Positions 36,594 through 45,852 are shown, counted from the first letter of the stretch. The stretch is 64,000 bases of DNA from Photobacterium sp. GB-56 (GCF_003026105.1 NZ_PYNW01000001.1:434001-498000), one strand, 5' to 3'. Numbers and translations: made by a program. Notes: a model not told the origin generated them from the letters alone.

Positions 36594-38132
36594 ATGAGAC
36601 TACAGGTATTTTGTGAAGATCGGGTTGGAATGACTCGCGAGCTACTCGATATTCTGACTAGTCAGGAGATTGATCTTCGAGGGATTGAAATTGATCGCAT
36701 TGGTATCATTTATCTCAATTGTCCTGAAATTGAATTTGAACAGTTTAGTCATCTAATGTCGCAAATAAGGCAGTTAGATGGCGTAACAGATGTAAGAAAA
36801 ATAAATTTCATGCCGAGTGAACGTGAACATACAGAGCTTTCTGCATTACTTCAAACCTTGCCTGATCCCTTTTTTTCCATCGATTTAAACGGAAAAATTG
36901 ATTTTGCCAATCAAGCCGCTGAAAGGTTATTGGCTCATCATCAGGGATCACTTTATCACGAAAATGTTCATACGCTCTTTGGCTTTAATGTTCAGCGTTG
37001 GTTAGAAACAAAACAGGCTGAAAAACATACTGAGATGGTGGTGATTGCAGGTTTAGATTACCAAATGGAAGTCATGCCTGTTTATATTAACGATGAAACC
37101 GATATACCTGTTTTTGCCAGTGCTCTTATTCTTCTAAAATCACTGTCTGAAGCAACCATGCCGATTGTGACTCGCCAGTTAGATGGCGACAGTGGTTTTG
37201 AGCATTTAGTCGGGCAATCATCGCGTTTTAAGCATTTATTAGCTCAAGCGAAAAAGTTGGCTTTATTAGATGCACCGTTATTGATCCAAGGTGAAACGGG
37301 AACAGGTAAAGAAATGTTAGCCCGCGCATGTCACCAACGTTCTATACGACGAGAGAAACCATTTTTAGTTGTAAACTGCGTATCTATGCCTGATAACGCC
37401 GCCGAAACTGAGCTATTTGGTTTTGCTGGCAGTACAACCGAGCCAAGTAAAAAAGGTATTTTTGAGCAAGCGGATGGTGGTACTGTTTTCTTGTATGAAA
37501 TTGGTGAGATGTCAAAACACCTACAAATTAAATTACTACGCTTTTTACAAGATGGTACATTCCGACGCGTGGGTGAAGAAGCTGAGAAAAAGGTTAATCT
37601 TCGCGTAATCTGCTCTACCCAGAAAAAGCTACCAGATTTAGTTGCATCAGGTGATTTCCGCGAAGACTTATATTATCGCTTAAATGTTCTTGCTTTGGTT
37701 GTTCCACCATTACGTGAAAGATCGGCAGATATAGTACCGTTAGCTGAATTATTTTTAACTCAGTTATCACAAGAATTACATCAGCCTAAACCTCAGCTAT
37801 CTGAGGAGTTGGCAGAATACTTAAAGCAATATGCATGGCCTGGTAATATTCGCCAATTACGTAATGTGCTATTCCGTGCGATGACACAACTTGAGAATAC
37901 GGTCATGACATCAGATGATGTACAGTTACCTGAAAATGAATCAAGTAGTATTATCAGTGATGAAATATTAGATGGTTCTCTTGATGAGATCATGAAACGT
38001 TATGAATCTGGTATTTTATCGAATCTTTATCGAAGTTACCCATCTACCCGCAAATTAGCGAAACGGTTAGGCGTATCACATACTGCCGTTGCTAATAAAT
38101 TACGAGAATATGGTTTAAGTAAGCGTAGCTAA
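36594..38132 (+). CDS. tyrR: TyrR, aromatic amino acid regulator (Walker B variant)
   Basis: Controls aromatic amino acid synthesis and transport genes through TyrR boxes. 512 aa (E. coli 513). An ACT domain (MRLQVFCEDRVGMTRELLDIL, residues 1-70), a PAS domain (~78-190), an AAA+ domain with Walker A GETGTGKE (~235), and a C-terminal Fis-like helix-turn-helix (TRKLAKRLGVSHTAVANKLREYGL). As in other TyrR proteins the GAFTGA loop is missing, so it does not act on sigma54. Unusual: Walker B reads TVFLYEIGEMS, where E. coli has LLDEIGEMS, so the Mg-ATP Asp is Tyr301 (TAT at 37494). Same ycjXF-tyrR order as E. coli but with three genes inserted. Confidence 0.95.
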   Translation: MRLQVFCEDRVGMTRELLDILTSQEIDLRGIEIDRIGIIYLNCPEIEFEQFSHLMSQIRQLDGVTDVRKINFMPSEREHTELSALLQTLPDPFFSIDLNGKIDFANQAAERLLAHHQGSLYHENVHTLFGFNVQRWLETKQAEKHTEMVVIAGLDYQMEVMPVYINDETDIPVFASALILLKSLSEATMPIVTRQLDGDSGFEHLVGQSSRFKHLLAQAKKLALLDAPLLIQGETGTGKEMLARACHQRSIRREKPFLVVNCVSMPDNAAETELFGFAGSTTEPSKKGIFEQADGGTVFLYEIGEMSKHLQIKLLRFLQDGTFRRVGEEAEKKVNLRVICSTQKKLPDLVASGDFREDLYYRLNVLALVVPPLRERSADIVPLAELFLTQLSQELHQPKPQLSEELAEYLKQYAWPGNIRQLRNVLFRAMTQLENTVMTSDDVQLPENESSSIISDEILDGSLDEIMKRYESGILSNLYRSYPSTRKLAKRLGVSHTAVANKLREYGLSKRS

Positions 38133-38150
38133 TTACTGTGGATATAAAAG

Positions 38151-38181
38151 AAAAAGAGATAATATTTATTATCTCTTTTTT
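38151..38181. terminator. Terminator between tyrR and ogt
   Basis: AAAAAGAGATAATA and its complement TATTATCTCTTTTT around a 2-nt loop; usable by both convergent genes. Confidence 0.85.
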
Positions 38182-38211
38182 GTGAACTCGAAAATCAATC
38201 TAGTATTGGCG

Positions 38212-38712
38212 TTATGCTATTTCATGTTGTGGTTCTTTAATAAGAATGGCTTTACCTGACTCTAATGCAAGTAATAGCTCTACCATTTCAGCACCATAAC
38301 GATAGCCGCAAAGATTTTGATTGCTATTAAGTACACGGTGACAAGGGATAATGATAGGAATAGGATTTACATTCTTTGCCATGCCTATAGCTTGGCTTGC
38401 AGCTGAATTGCCAATATCAAGCGCGATTTGTTCGTAACTGGATGTTTCACCGAAGGGAATATCAGCAATAGCATGCCATATTTGCTGTTGAAACATCGTT
38501 CCTTGAGGAGCGAGAGGGAAGGTAAAGCGTTTACGTGAGCCTAAGAGATATTCTTTTAGTTGCCTAATGAAGGGTCTCATAAAAGAGGGGTTATGCTGCC
38601 ATGACTCATCAGGGTAATAGCCAGGACTATTGACAGTTAACCTTCTTAAGCCTTGATGGTCGGCTAGCAACATAATGCTGCCTAGTTCAGTTTCTATACA
38701 ATCGTAATACAT
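38212..38712 (-). CDS. ogt: Ogt, methylated-DNA-protein-cysteine methyltransferase
   Basis: Suicide repair enzyme that transfers the alkyl group from O6-alkylguanine or O4-alkylthymine in DNA to its own cysteine. The active site is IIIPCHRVLNSN, and the helix-turn-helix region IPFGETSSYEQIALDIGNSAASQAIGMA precedes it. 166 aa from ATG 38712 (MYYDCIETELGSIML, the family start). The frame is open to 38793, but the extra 27 residues are hydrophobic and unlike Ogt. Single gene. Confidence 0.9.
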   Translation of the reverse strand: MYYDCIETELGSIMLLADHQGLRRLTVNSPGYYPDESWQHNPSFMRPFIRQLKEYLLGSRKRFTFPLAPQGTMFQQQIWHAIADIPFGETSSYEQIALDIGNSAASQAIGMAKNVNPIPIIIPCHRVLNSNQNLCGYRYGAEMVELLLALESGKAILIKEPQHEIA

Positions 38713-38868
38713 CCATAACTCACTAAATGCGTTAGTAATTAATAACATTGCTAAGCTAAGATTAACAGATAACAGTTTGATAACATATAACAATATGTTT
38801 ATTAGTTATGCTAATCTTACGACAATGCTCAGCACCTCTTATTAACATCCTTGTGTCGAGGTAATAGT

Positions 38869-39465
38869 TTGTTCCATTCAATTATAAACCGTTCATCCAC
38901 AATTGCGCTTGATGATATAAAAATTAGGCTTATTTCTAGTCAGGATGTGGCAAAGATAACAACGTATTATCAAAAAAATCGTGATTTTCTCAAAGCCTGG
39001 GAGCCGATGCGTAATGAATTGTTTTATTCAGAGCTGGGTTGGCAAAAAAGAGTCGAACAAATAGCTACCTTACATCGTCATGAAATGGCATTTTATTTTG
39101 TGATTGAAGACCGAAGCACTGACGATATTATTGGCGTGATTAACTACAGTAATTTAGTGAAATTTCCTTTTCATGCGTGTCATGTTGGCTACTCCCTTGA
39201 TCAAGACTACCAAGGGCGAGCTATTATGCGTCGGGCATTAAAAGAGACGGTGAACTGGATGTTCGAAGTAAAAGGTTTTCATCGCATTATGGCCGCCTAC
39301 ATGCCACATAACAAAAGAAGTGCCAGCGTACTACACTCCGTCGGTTTCGAAAAAGAAGGGCTAGCAAAAGCGTACTTATTAATTGATGGAAAGTGGCAAG
39401 ATCATGTTCTAACGTCATTGATTAATCAGCAGTGGACTGCGCCAGTTACGTGGTCAGCGCCTTAA
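38869..39465 (+). CDS. rimJ: RimJ, GNAT acetyltransferase for ribosomal protein S5
   Basis: N-terminal acetyltransferase of S5 (Ala) in E. coli, which also aids ribosome maturation. 198 aa from TTG 38869, chosen because GAGG lies 7 nt upstream; a TTG at 38851 has none and no ATG is suitable. Close to E. coli RimJ over long stretches: YYQKNRDFLKAWEPMRNE, FHACHVGYSLDQDYQGRAIM (acetyl-CoA loop) and HRIMAAYMPHNKRSASVL followed by LLIDGKWQDHVLTSL. Convergent with pykA. Confidence 0.85.
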   Translation: MFHSIINRSSTIALDDIKIRLISSQDVAKITTYYQKNRDFLKAWEPMRNELFYSELGWQKRVEQIATLHRHEMAFYFVIEDRSTDDIIGVINYSNLVKFPFHACHVGYSLDQDYQGRAIMRRALKETVNWMFEVKGFHRIMAAYMPHNKRSASVLHSVGFEKEGLAKAYLLIDGKWQDHVLTSLINQQWTAPVTWSAP

Positions 39466-39478
39466 AAATAAGTAATAA

Positions 39479-39504
39479 AAAAGGCAACGCGAACGTTGCC
39501 TTTT
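39479..39504. terminator. Bidirectional terminator between rimJ and pykA
   Basis: AAAAGGCAACG / CGTTGCCTTTT with a CGAA tetraloop in the 66-bp convergent gap. Confidence 0.92.
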
Positions 39505-39531
39505 AGTGCGTTTTTGTACGAGATAAATAGA

Positions 39532-40977
39532 TTACTCGACAGTTAGAATACGCATATTGTTAGTTGAACCAATGGTATCCATCACATCACCTTGAGTGAT
39601 GATCACAAGATCGCCCACTTTAACAAATCCAGCATCACGAAGTACATCTAACGCATGTTTTGCCGCTTCTAAACCAGCATCGCTATCACGATTGAAAAAT
39701 ACAGGTGTTACGCCACGGTATAATGAAGCTTGGTTTAAGGTATTTTCGTTACGAGATAGTGCGAAAATGGGTAAACCGGAGGTAATGCGCGACATCATCA
39801 ACGGTGTACGACCCGATTCAGTCATTGCAACCATCGCTTTTACGCCTTCCATGTGGTTTGCAGCATACATGGTTGACATTGCAATCGTTTCTTCAGGCGA
39901 TGAGAAGAATCGATCTAAACGGTGGTTAGACACGTTAATACTTGGCTCTTTTTCTGCGCCTAAACAAACACTTGCCATTGCTTTTACAGTTTCTTCAGGA
40001 AATTGTCCCGCAGCCGTTTCCGCGGAAAGCATGACGGCATCGGTACCATCAAGTACAGCGTTAGCAACATCCATAACTTCTGCACGTGTTGGCATTGGGC
40101 TAGTGATCATGGATTCCATCATTTGTGTTGCTGTAATCACCGTACGGTTTAAGCTACGAGCACGGCGAATCAGTTTCTTTTGCACACCAACAAGTTCAGG
40201 ATCGCCGATTTCAACACCAAGATCACCACGAGCAACCATAACAACGTCAGATGCAAGGATGATATCGTCCATTGCTTCGGTTGTTGCTACCGCTTCAGCA
40301 CGTTCAACTTTAGCGACTAATTTTGCATTTAGGCCTGCTTCAGTGGCTAATCGGCGCGCATATTTCATGTCTTCGCCATTACGTGGGAATGATACGGCAA
40401 GATAATCAACGCCCATTGCCGCAGCTGTTAAAATGTCGGCTTTATCTTTATCTGTTAGGGCTTCTGCTGAAAGGCCGCCGCCTTTTTTGTTAATGCCTTT
40501 GTTATTTGATAATGGGCCGGCGACTGTCACTTCAGTGTGTACTTTATTACCTTCAACAGCTGTTACTTTTAATTGTACACGGCCATCATCTAATAGCAGG
40601 ATGTCACCTGTTGTCACATCTTTAGGTAATTCTTTGTAGTCGAGACCGACAGCAAACTGATCGCCTTCGCCTTTAGGTAGATCACTATCAAGGGTAAATT
40701 TATCACCAATAGCAAGCTGGATTTTATCTTCTTTAAACGTAGATACGCGAATTTTAGGGCCTTGTAAATCACCTAGAATTGCTACGTTTTTACCAAGCTT
40801 AGCTGCAATTTCACGTACTTGCTTAGTGCGTTGGATATGATCTTCTGGGCTGCCGTGAGAGAAATTCATACGTACAACATTGGCACCTGCCGCGATGATT
40901 TTTTCAAGGTTATTATCACGATCAGTTGCAGGACCTAAAGTGGTTACAATTTTTGTACGTCTTAGGCGTTCAGTCAT
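39532..40977 (-). CDS. pykA: PykA, pyruvate kinase II
   Basis: Final glycolytic step, PEP plus ADP to pyruvate plus ATP. 481 aa from ATG 40977 ([27 protein letters not shown], with GGAG 6 nt upstream); the frame upstream to 41016 is not conserved. It matches E. coli PykA rather than PykF in length and sequence. The catalytic lysine region is [11 protein letters not shown], and the metal/PEP site is [20 protein letters not shown] followed by ATQMMESMI. hexR lies directly upstream on the same strand, as expected for a HexR-regulated central-carbon gene. Confidence 0.97.
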   Translation of the reverse strand: MTERLRRTKIVTTLGPATDRDNNLEKIIAAGANVVRMNFSHGSPEDHIQRTKQVREIAAKLGKNVAILGDLQGPKIRVSTFKEDKIQLAIGDKFTLDSDLPKGEGDQFAVGLDYKELPKDVTTGDILLLDDGRVQLKVTAVEGNKVHTEVTVAGPLSNNKGINKKGGGLSAEALTDKDKADILTAAAMGVDYLAVSFPRNGEDMKYARRLATEAGLNAKLVAKVERAEAVATTEAMDDIILASDVVMVARGDLGVEIGDPELVGVQKKLIRRARSLNRTVITATQMMESMITSPMPTRAEVMDVANAVLDGTDAVMLSAETAAGQFPEETVKAMASVCLGAEKEPSINVSNHRLDRFFSSPEETIAMSTMYAANHMEGVKAMVAMTESGRTPLMMSRITSGLPIFALSRNENTLNQASLYRGVTPVFFNRDSDAGLEAAKHALDVLRDAGFVKVGDLVIITQGDVMDTIGSTNNMRILTVE

Positions 40978-41183
40978 GTGAAACTCCAATTTATAGAAAC
41001 GAGCTTTATTGAGCACTTGGTTTGAGAGTGATGATTACCAAGTCGGCAATAAAACATGAGATAGTTTTGATACCATATCTCGCAGATTTTGCTTAATGAT
41101 GTATATCAAAAGACAATGAACTGTCACTTTTGTTATTCATTTTTGTTGTAACAAAAAATATGTAATGAAAACGTTGCGAATAA

Positions 41184-41209
41184 AAAAGCGAAGCTAAGGC
41201 TTCGCTTTT
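41184..41209 (-). terminator. hexR terminator
   Basis: AAAAGCGAAGC / GCTTCGCTTTT with a TAAG loop, starting 7 bp after the hexR stop, so hexR and pykA are largely separate transcripts. Confidence 0.9.
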
Positions 41210-41215
41210 AAAGTG

Positions 41216-42073
41216 TTACAGCGTTGAACTGTCTTTAGAAAAGCGGGAGTCTTTAAGCGATTCTTTTACGCGCTTTAAGTTATCTCTAAACCCTGCACCA
41301 CGACGAAGAGTAAACCCTGTTGCTAACACATCAATAACGGTCATTTGTACAACACGGCTCGCCATTGGCATGTAAATATCAGTGTCTTCTGGTACGTCTA
41401 GGCAAATAGATAAGGAGCATTCACGTTCTAACGGTGAATCTTTTGCCGTAATACCAATAACCGTTGCTCCATTAGCACGCGCCATTTGTGCAATTTCAAC
41501 CAAACTTTTAGTGCGACCTGTGTGAGATATAACCACGACGACATCGCCATCAGAGCAGTTAATCACGCTCATGCGTTGCATCACAATATCATCAAAACAG
41601 ACAATAGGAATGTTGAAACGGAAAAACTTATTTTGCGCATCGTGAGCGACGGATGCAGAAGCGCCTAAACCAAAGAAAGAGATTTTTTTTGCTTGTGTTA
41701 ACAGATCGACAGCGCGGTTAATCTGCATCGTATCGAGACTATTTTTTGCGACATCTAAACACGCCATTGTTGATTCGAAAATTTTAGCGGTATAGGCATC
41801 TGGCCCATCCGTTTCTTCAACATTACGATTTACATAAGGCGTACCATTCGCAAGGCTTTGCGCTAAATGTAATTTAAAGTCAGGGAATCCTTTAGTATCT
41901 AAGCGACGGCAAAAGCGGTTAACGGTCGGTTCACTAACATCCGCCATTTTGGCAAGTGTTGCGATACTTGAGTGGATAGCTGTTTGTGGGGAGGCAATAA
42001 TAACTTCGGCGACTTTACGCTCTGATTTACTGAAGTGTTCTAAGTTATTTTGTATTTTTTCTATGGTGTTCAT
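41216..42073 (-). CDS. hexR: HexR, RpiR-family regulator of central carbon metabolism
   Basis: Transcription factor that responds to 2-keto-3-deoxy-6-phosphogluconate and controls glycolytic, Entner-Doudoroff and gluconeogenic genes. 285 aa. The N-terminal RpiR helix-turn-helix is SSIATLAKMADVSEPTVNRFCRRL (~residues 34-58). The C-terminal SIS sugar-phosphate domain carries ISFFGLGASASVAHDAQNKF and VVVVISHTGRTKSLVEIA. Adjacent to pykA as in E. coli. Confidence 0.95.
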   Translation of the reverse strand: MNTIEKIQNNLEHFSKSERKVAEVIIASPQTAIHSSIATLAKMADVSEPTVNRFCRRLDTKGFPDFKLHLAQSLANGTPYVNRNVEETDGPDAYTAKIFESTMACLDVAKNSLDTMQINRAVDLLTQAKKISFFGLGASASVAHDAQNKFFRFNIPIVCFDDIVMQRMSVINCSDGDVVVVISHTGRTKSLVEIAQMARANGATVIGITAKDSPLERECSLSICLDVPEDTDIYMPMASRVVQMTVIDVLATGFTLRRGAGFRDNLKRVKESLKDSRFSKDSSTL

Positions 42074-42444
42074 AGCTAATAATGCACTTCGTTATTGAAT
42101 TTCATTTGTAGCAAACTTGTCATCAAGATGCTTGTTTAATGAAACTATACTACTTAATTTTGACTATCTCCTAGCTAATCAGCGCTTTTTTAAGGCTAAT
42201 TTTATTAGTTTTTGACAGGGATCGACTTTTGGCTTTCAGTTTTGAAACTCTATTCGATGAATAATTACAAAAAAAGAGCGGATACAGAAACTTTGTGTGT
42301 ATTCCTTTCATATTTAAGGCGTTATTTTACAAAGTGAAAAATTATACTGATGTAATTTGTTATCATTTTTAATTAGAAACTTAAAGCTTCAAGCCATTGG
42401 TGTTATTTTTCTTATATGGATTTGATGTAATTTGAGGCTGAAAA
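42074..42444. other. hexR to epimerase intergenic region (371 bp)
   Basis: Divergent A+T-rich promoter region between hexR and the YeeZ-like gene. I see no ORF with a ribosome site, no convincing terminator and no clear HexR palindrome. Confidence 0.4.
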
Positions 42445-43263
42445 ATGAATATTGCTATATGCGGTTGTGGTTGGCTTGGTTTGCCCTTAGCAAAGGCATT
42501 ATATAAAAAAGGCCATAACGTTTACGGTACAAAAAGAAATGAGAGAGAGGCGAATGCTTTAAGTGCATATGGCATACATGGGGTGCCAATGCAGTTACCA
42601 TTAACAGAAGATGTTCAAGTATCATCTTTAGCAACGATGTTAGCAAGTGATGTGATGGTGATTAATATTGCTGCCGGTCGCAATAGTATTGATAAAGAGC
42701 AGCATTATCAGAATGTGTTATCCCTTTCTAACGCGGCTTATCAATCAGGATGTCAGCGCATTATATTTATTAGTACAACGTCAGTTTATGATGGACGTAA
42801 AGGCCGTGTGGCTGAAGACGATGATGTGATGCCATTAACCGATTCTGCTTTGACACATGTGAAGATTGAAAATAGTTTGCGTACTCAATGGGGTGATCAA
42901 TTAACGATAGTGCGGTTATCGGGGCTGATTGGTGAAGACCGTCATCCTGTCAAATTTTTAGCGGGTAGAAACGCTTTAGAAGGAGGCAGTAATCCCGTTA
43001 ATCTTATTCACCTAGAAGACTGTGTTGCAGCGATAGTAAGGTTGGTTGGTATCAAAGATAGTATGCCTGTCTTACATTTAGCGTCTGATTTTCACCCTAC
43101 ACGTAGTAAGTATTATACTCAGATGGCGAAGCAATTATCATTGCCATTGCCGGAGTTTTTACCTGATGATGAAAGTAGTACTGCAAAAGTGATTGATGCT
43201 GCGAAGACATTAACGAATCTAGGTTATGTTCTTAAACATAGAGATTTGATGCTGTCTAAATAG
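42445..43263 (+). CDS. YeeZ-like NAD(P)-dependent epimerase/dehydratase
   Basis: 272-aa extended-SDR-type protein. The Rossmann motif is MNIAICGCGWLGLPLAKALYKKGH (G-x-G-x-x-G at residues 7-12), and an atypical active-site region follows around IIFISTTSVYDG. It resembles E. coli YeeZ. The substrate is unknown. TAG at 43261 is 2 bp from the terminator of the first sRNA unit on the opposite strand. Confidence 0.82.
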   Translation: MNIAICGCGWLGLPLAKALYKKGHNVYGTKRNEREANALSAYGIHGVPMQLPLTEDVQVSSLATMLASDVMVINIAAGRNSIDKEQHYQNVLSLSNAAYQSGCQRIIFISTTSVYDGRKGRVAEDDDVMPLTDSALTHVKIENSLRTQWGDQLTIVRLSGLIGEDRHPVKFLAGRNALEGGSNPVNLIHLEDCVAAIVRLVGIKDSMPVLHLASDFHPTRSKYYTQMAKQLSLPLPEFLPDDESSTAKVIDAAKTLTNLGYVLKHRDLMLSK

Positions 43264-43265
43264 AT

Positions 43266-43391
43266 AAAAAAAACGCTGAACAACAGTTCAGCGTAAAAAT
43301 ATGCAATTAAAGGATAATTGCAGTGGCAATAAGGAGTATTGGAAGAAGTTCGACGGCCAGTTAAACAATTCTCACCAATATTATGGATTCT
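43266..43391 (-). ncRNA. sRNA unit A, VrrA/RybB-type sigmaE sRNA candidate
   Basis: Predicted ~126-nt RNA. The promoter is at 43397-43425. The 3' end is a strong terminator: stem CGCTGAAC/GTTCAGCG, AACA loop (43274-43293), then eight T on the minus strand. The seed at 43321-43330 reads ATTGCCACTG, continuing CAATT; GCCACTGC is identical to the 5' seed of E. coli RybB. Here the seed lies ~60 nt inside the transcript, an arrangement like the longer VrrA RNA. No ORF with a ribosome site is seen. Start position inferred from the sigmaE -10. Confidence 0.72.
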
Positions 43392-43396
43392 ATATA

Positions 43397-43425
43397 TTCA
43401 GACTTTGAATTTTAGGTTTGGTTCA
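43397..43425 (-). promoter_or_regulatory. SigmaE promoter of sRNA unit A
   Basis: Minus strand: TGAACCA, 15 bp, GTCTGAA. It resembles the RpoE consensus (GGAACTT, 15-16 bp, GTCTRA). TAAAATTC and AGTCTGAA are shared with the unit C promoter. Confidence 0.65.
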
Positions 43426-43504
43426 AAACTTTTTAAAAAAATAGTTTTCAGGCAAAAAAACACACAACAATACCGTTTTGAGTACTTAAGTCATCTGAAT
43501 AGAT

Positions 43505-43652
43505 AAAAAAAATCCCATTAAAAATGTTTTAATGGGATAAAAAGTTCCGTAAATTTTACAAAAAGTTCAGCAGTAGTGGACATCTAACATAAATAAAAAA
43601 CTTTAAAATACTGATTCAAAACCAAAGGCATAGTAGGTTTTATTATGAATCA
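43505..43652 (-). ncRNA. sRNA unit B, VrrA-type sigmaE sRNA candidate
   Basis: Predicted ~148-nt RNA ending in a terminator with an 11-bp stem (TCCCATTAAAA / TTTTAATGGGA, 43513-43537) and eight T. The seed at 43571-43583 reads ATGTCCACTACTG: relative to units C and D a T stands where the G of GCCACT would be, while CCACTACTG is unchanged. The promoter is 43658-43686. Most divergent in the seed; otherwise same layout as C. Confidence 0.66.
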
Positions 43653-43657
43653 TACTA

Positions 43658-43686
43658 GTAAGACTAACGAAATTAAGGTTAGTTCA
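43658..43686 (-). promoter_or_regulatory. SigmaE promoter of sRNA unit B
   Basis: Minus strand: TGAACTA, 15 bp, GTCTTAC; spacing identical to the other three units. Confidence 0.6.
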
Positions 43687-43743
43687 ATAAAAGTGAAAAA
43701 AAAGTCATCTTTTTTTATGGTGGCCGTCAAAGACCTTTTTTAC

Positions 43744-43873
43744 AAAAAAAAGCCCACAAAAATAGTGGGCAAACTAAAAATTACAATTAGGAGTTAAAGC
43801 AGTAGTGGCATTTACAATGATAAAAATTGTTGAAACATGTTTGTTTTGCGAAATCTTTTATCAATCTGAATAC
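43744..43873 (-). ncRNA. sRNA unit C, VrrA-type sigmaE sRNA candidate
   Basis: Predicted ~130-nt RNA. The terminator is GCCCAC / GTGGGC (43752-43770) with eight T. The seed at 43801-43811 reads ATGCCACTACT, then GC and the pyrimidine-rich TTTAACTCC. The promoter is 43879-43907. It lies just downstream of the OFA transporter gene on the same strand but has its own promoter. Length and internal seed position resemble V. cholerae VrrA (about 140 nt). Confidence 0.72.
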
Positions 43874-43878
43874 ATTAT

Positions 43879-43907
43879 TTAAGACTCAGGATTTTAAAAA
43901 AGGTTCC
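43879..43907 (-). promoter_or_regulatory. SigmaE promoter of sRNA unit C
   Basis: Minus strand: GGAACCT, 15 bp, GTCTTAA; 6 of 7 matches at -35. Confidence 0.68.
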
Positions 43908-43993
43908 TAAGTTTTCGAATATTTTTAGTATTAAAATATCGAGATTACTTAATGTATTGATTTTTAAATAATATCCACACTGCTTTGTTCTGT

Positions 43994-45247
43994 TTAGGCC
44001 GTCACTTTTGTGTTTAGCATTTCATTGTCTTCTTTTTTGACAGATGCCACAGCTTTGACTGCTGGATTCTTTGTTAGCAGCGAAAACACAAATGCAATTC
44101 CCATGATAATTGCCGAGTAGAAATAAGCGAGGTTGTAATTACCTGTGGTATCAACAGCAACTGCGGCGATAACGGGGCCAATGAAACCACTGACACCCCA
44201 TGCTGTGTATACGACACCATAGTTTGTACCGTAGTTTTTCAAACCATAGAAACCTGCAGTTAGTGATGGAAATACTGCAGGTAAGGTTCCATAACATAAG
44301 CCCGCTGTTGCCATACCGATGATAAGACCAATATGGCTTGTGTAATGAGGGAACAACATCATATTGGCAATAGATAACATAAATGACAACGATAATGTTT
44401 TAAGACCACCAATTTTGTCGCATAGCATGCCAGCAAACACACGGCCTGATGTATTAAATAAAGCTAGAATAACAACAAGGTGAGCAGCATCCGTCATACC
44501 TGCTTGTGCCGAAGCGATAGAGGTTATATTACCAATGATCATTAAGCCTGTTGATGATGCACAAAGGTACATAACCCAAATGCTATAAAACTGAGTCGTT
44601 TTGAGCATAGCAGTCCAGCGCATTTCTTTTTGTGGCACCGCTACTTTCTTATTTGTTTGTTTAGATGAAGCGATAGGTACGTAATGAGAAGGTGGATTGG
44701 TAATGGTAAATGCTAATGGTGTAGCAATACATAAAAGCGCAATACCTAAAATAATGAAGCTATAGCTAATACCGTAACTCCCTATTAACGATGTAATTAA
44801 TGGAGCAAGATAAACACCAGCAAGCCCAAAGCCCGCAGCGATAAGGCCATTTACAAGCCCGCGCTTCGAAGGATGAAACCATTTCATTGCAGCAGGGCTT
44901 AAACAAGCATAACCAAAACCAATGCCACCACCAGCAAGAATACCAAAGGTAAAAATAAGTTGAGTCGGGTTTGTGATGTAACCTGATGCGATTAAACCCA
45001 AACCAGAGCAAATTGTACCTGCTATTAATACACGTTTAGGGCCAAATTTATCTTGTAAAATACCAGCTAAAAGAAGAGTTATAGAGAAGGTAATAATAGC
45101 AACAGTATAAGGCAGAGATGCTTCTGAGTTTGTCCATCCTAAATCAACAACTAGCGCTTTTTTAAATACGCTCCAAGTAAATAGAATACCAATACATAAA
45201 TTAATACAAAAACCAGCAATAAGAATTTGCTTTGCTCTATCAAACAT
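43994..45247 (-). CDS. MFS transporter, OFA (oxalate/formate antiporter-like) family
   Basis: 417 aa with about twelve membrane helices, from ATG 45247 (MFDRAKQILIAGFCINLCIG; GAGAGA upstream). The frame upstream to 45286 is not needed. MFS signature DKFGPKR follows helix 2, and LCDKIGG follows helix 8. WSVFKKALV and YGTNYGVVYTAWGVSGFIGP are typical of OFA-family carriers for small carboxylates (oxalate, formate, lactate, pyruvate); the substrate cannot be decided. sRNA units lie on both sides in the same orientation. Confidence 0.85.
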   Translation of the reverse strand: MFDRAKQILIAGFCINLCIGILFTWSVFKKALVVDLGWTNSEASLPYTVAIITFSITLLLAGILQDKFGPKRVLIAGTICSGLGLIASGYITNPTQLIFTFGILAGGGIGFGYACLSPAAMKWFHPSKRGLVNGLIAAGFGLAGVYLAPLITSLIGSYGISYSFIILGIALLCIATPLAFTITNPPSHYVPIASSKQTNKKVAVPQKEMRWTAMLKTTQFYSIWVMYLCASSTGLMIIGNITSIASAQAGMTDAAHLVVILALFNTSGRVFAGMLCDKIGGLKTLSLSFMLSIANMMLFPHYTSHIGLIIGMATAGLCYGTLPAVFPSLTAGFYGLKNYGTNYGVVYTAWGVSGFIGPVIAAVAVDTTGNYNLAYFYSAIIMGIAFVFSLLTKNPAVKAVASVKKEDNEMLNTKVTA

Positions 45248-45781
45248 GAATTTCTCTCTAATGATATTTATACGGTGAAAAACCAAATAAATAGATCGTA
45301 GTAATATATATATTTATTAAATATTACCCGTTAATACTGTATGGGAATTCTAGCGATAAAAATAATGATGGCAAGTTAAAATGTAACTAAATATTAAATC
45401 GATTAAAGCGTTGATTTAAAACGATTTTTTTGATTCATTTTCGGGGAAATAAAAGCGAGCAAACCTCCATTTGTATTATGTATTACAAATTGGGTGTTGG
45501 TTTATTTTAATCGTTAAACTAATTTTATAACCATTCTTAATTATAATTAACAGAACTAAAAATAAAGATAATTAGATATCCTGTTATGTTTTAATTTAAT
45601 TGATTAATTATTTTTAGTGATAGTTATTTATATAAGTAGCTAAAGTAATTGTTATTATTATTCGTATCGTGGAGTTGTATGTAAAAGTGAGTCGTTTCGT
45701 CGCTTTTATAAATGATATGTGTCTAGATATTAATAGGTGAGTTTAAAAAATAAGAGGGCAACTTAGCAAAAGTCAGCAAGG
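45248..45781. other. A+T-rich gap upstream of the OFA transporter
   Basis: Very A+T-rich stretch, presumably the transporter promoter. A hairpin AAAAGTGA/TCGCTTTT (45683-45707, one G-T pair) is present, but no sigmaE promoter or CCACTRC seed accompanies it. No ORF is supported. Confidence 0.4.
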
Positions 45782-45847
45782 AAATAAAACCTACTCCAAT
45801 AACAGGAGTAGGCTATGAAGGAAAATCTTCAACAAAAAAGTAGTGGC
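45782..45847 (-). ncRNA. sRNA unit D, RybB/MicV-type sigmaE sRNA candidate
   Basis: Short ~66-nt RNA with a consensus sigmaE promoter. Counting 6 nt from the -10, the transcript starts GCCACTACTTTTTTGTTG, so the seed is at the very 5' end as in RybB (GCCACTGCTTTTC). A small GAAG/CTTC hairpin follows, then the terminator stem CCTACTCC / GGAGTAGG (45790-45812) with TTTTATTT. The first nucleotides can pair for 10 contiguous bases with the porin mRNA at 56472-56481. It lies 5' to psrA, the position held by vrrA in V. cholerae. Confidence 0.78.
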
Positions 45848-45852
45848 ATGTA

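Noticed and set aside
39596..40405. Long (269-codon) plus-strand ORF antisense to pykA
   Set aside because: Lies wholly within the well-conserved pykA gene, has no ribosome site and reads as a codon-bias shadow rich in Ser, Ala and Arg.
41141..41156. TTTTGTTGTAACAAAA inverted repeat upstream of pykA as a HexR operator
   Set aside because: Real palindrome but does not match the TGTAAT/ATTACA-type HexR motif well enough to call.
45683..45707. Hairpin AAAAGTGA/TCGCTTTT as the terminator of a fifth sRNA unit
   Set aside because: No sigmaE promoter at the expected distance and no CCACTRC seed on either strand.
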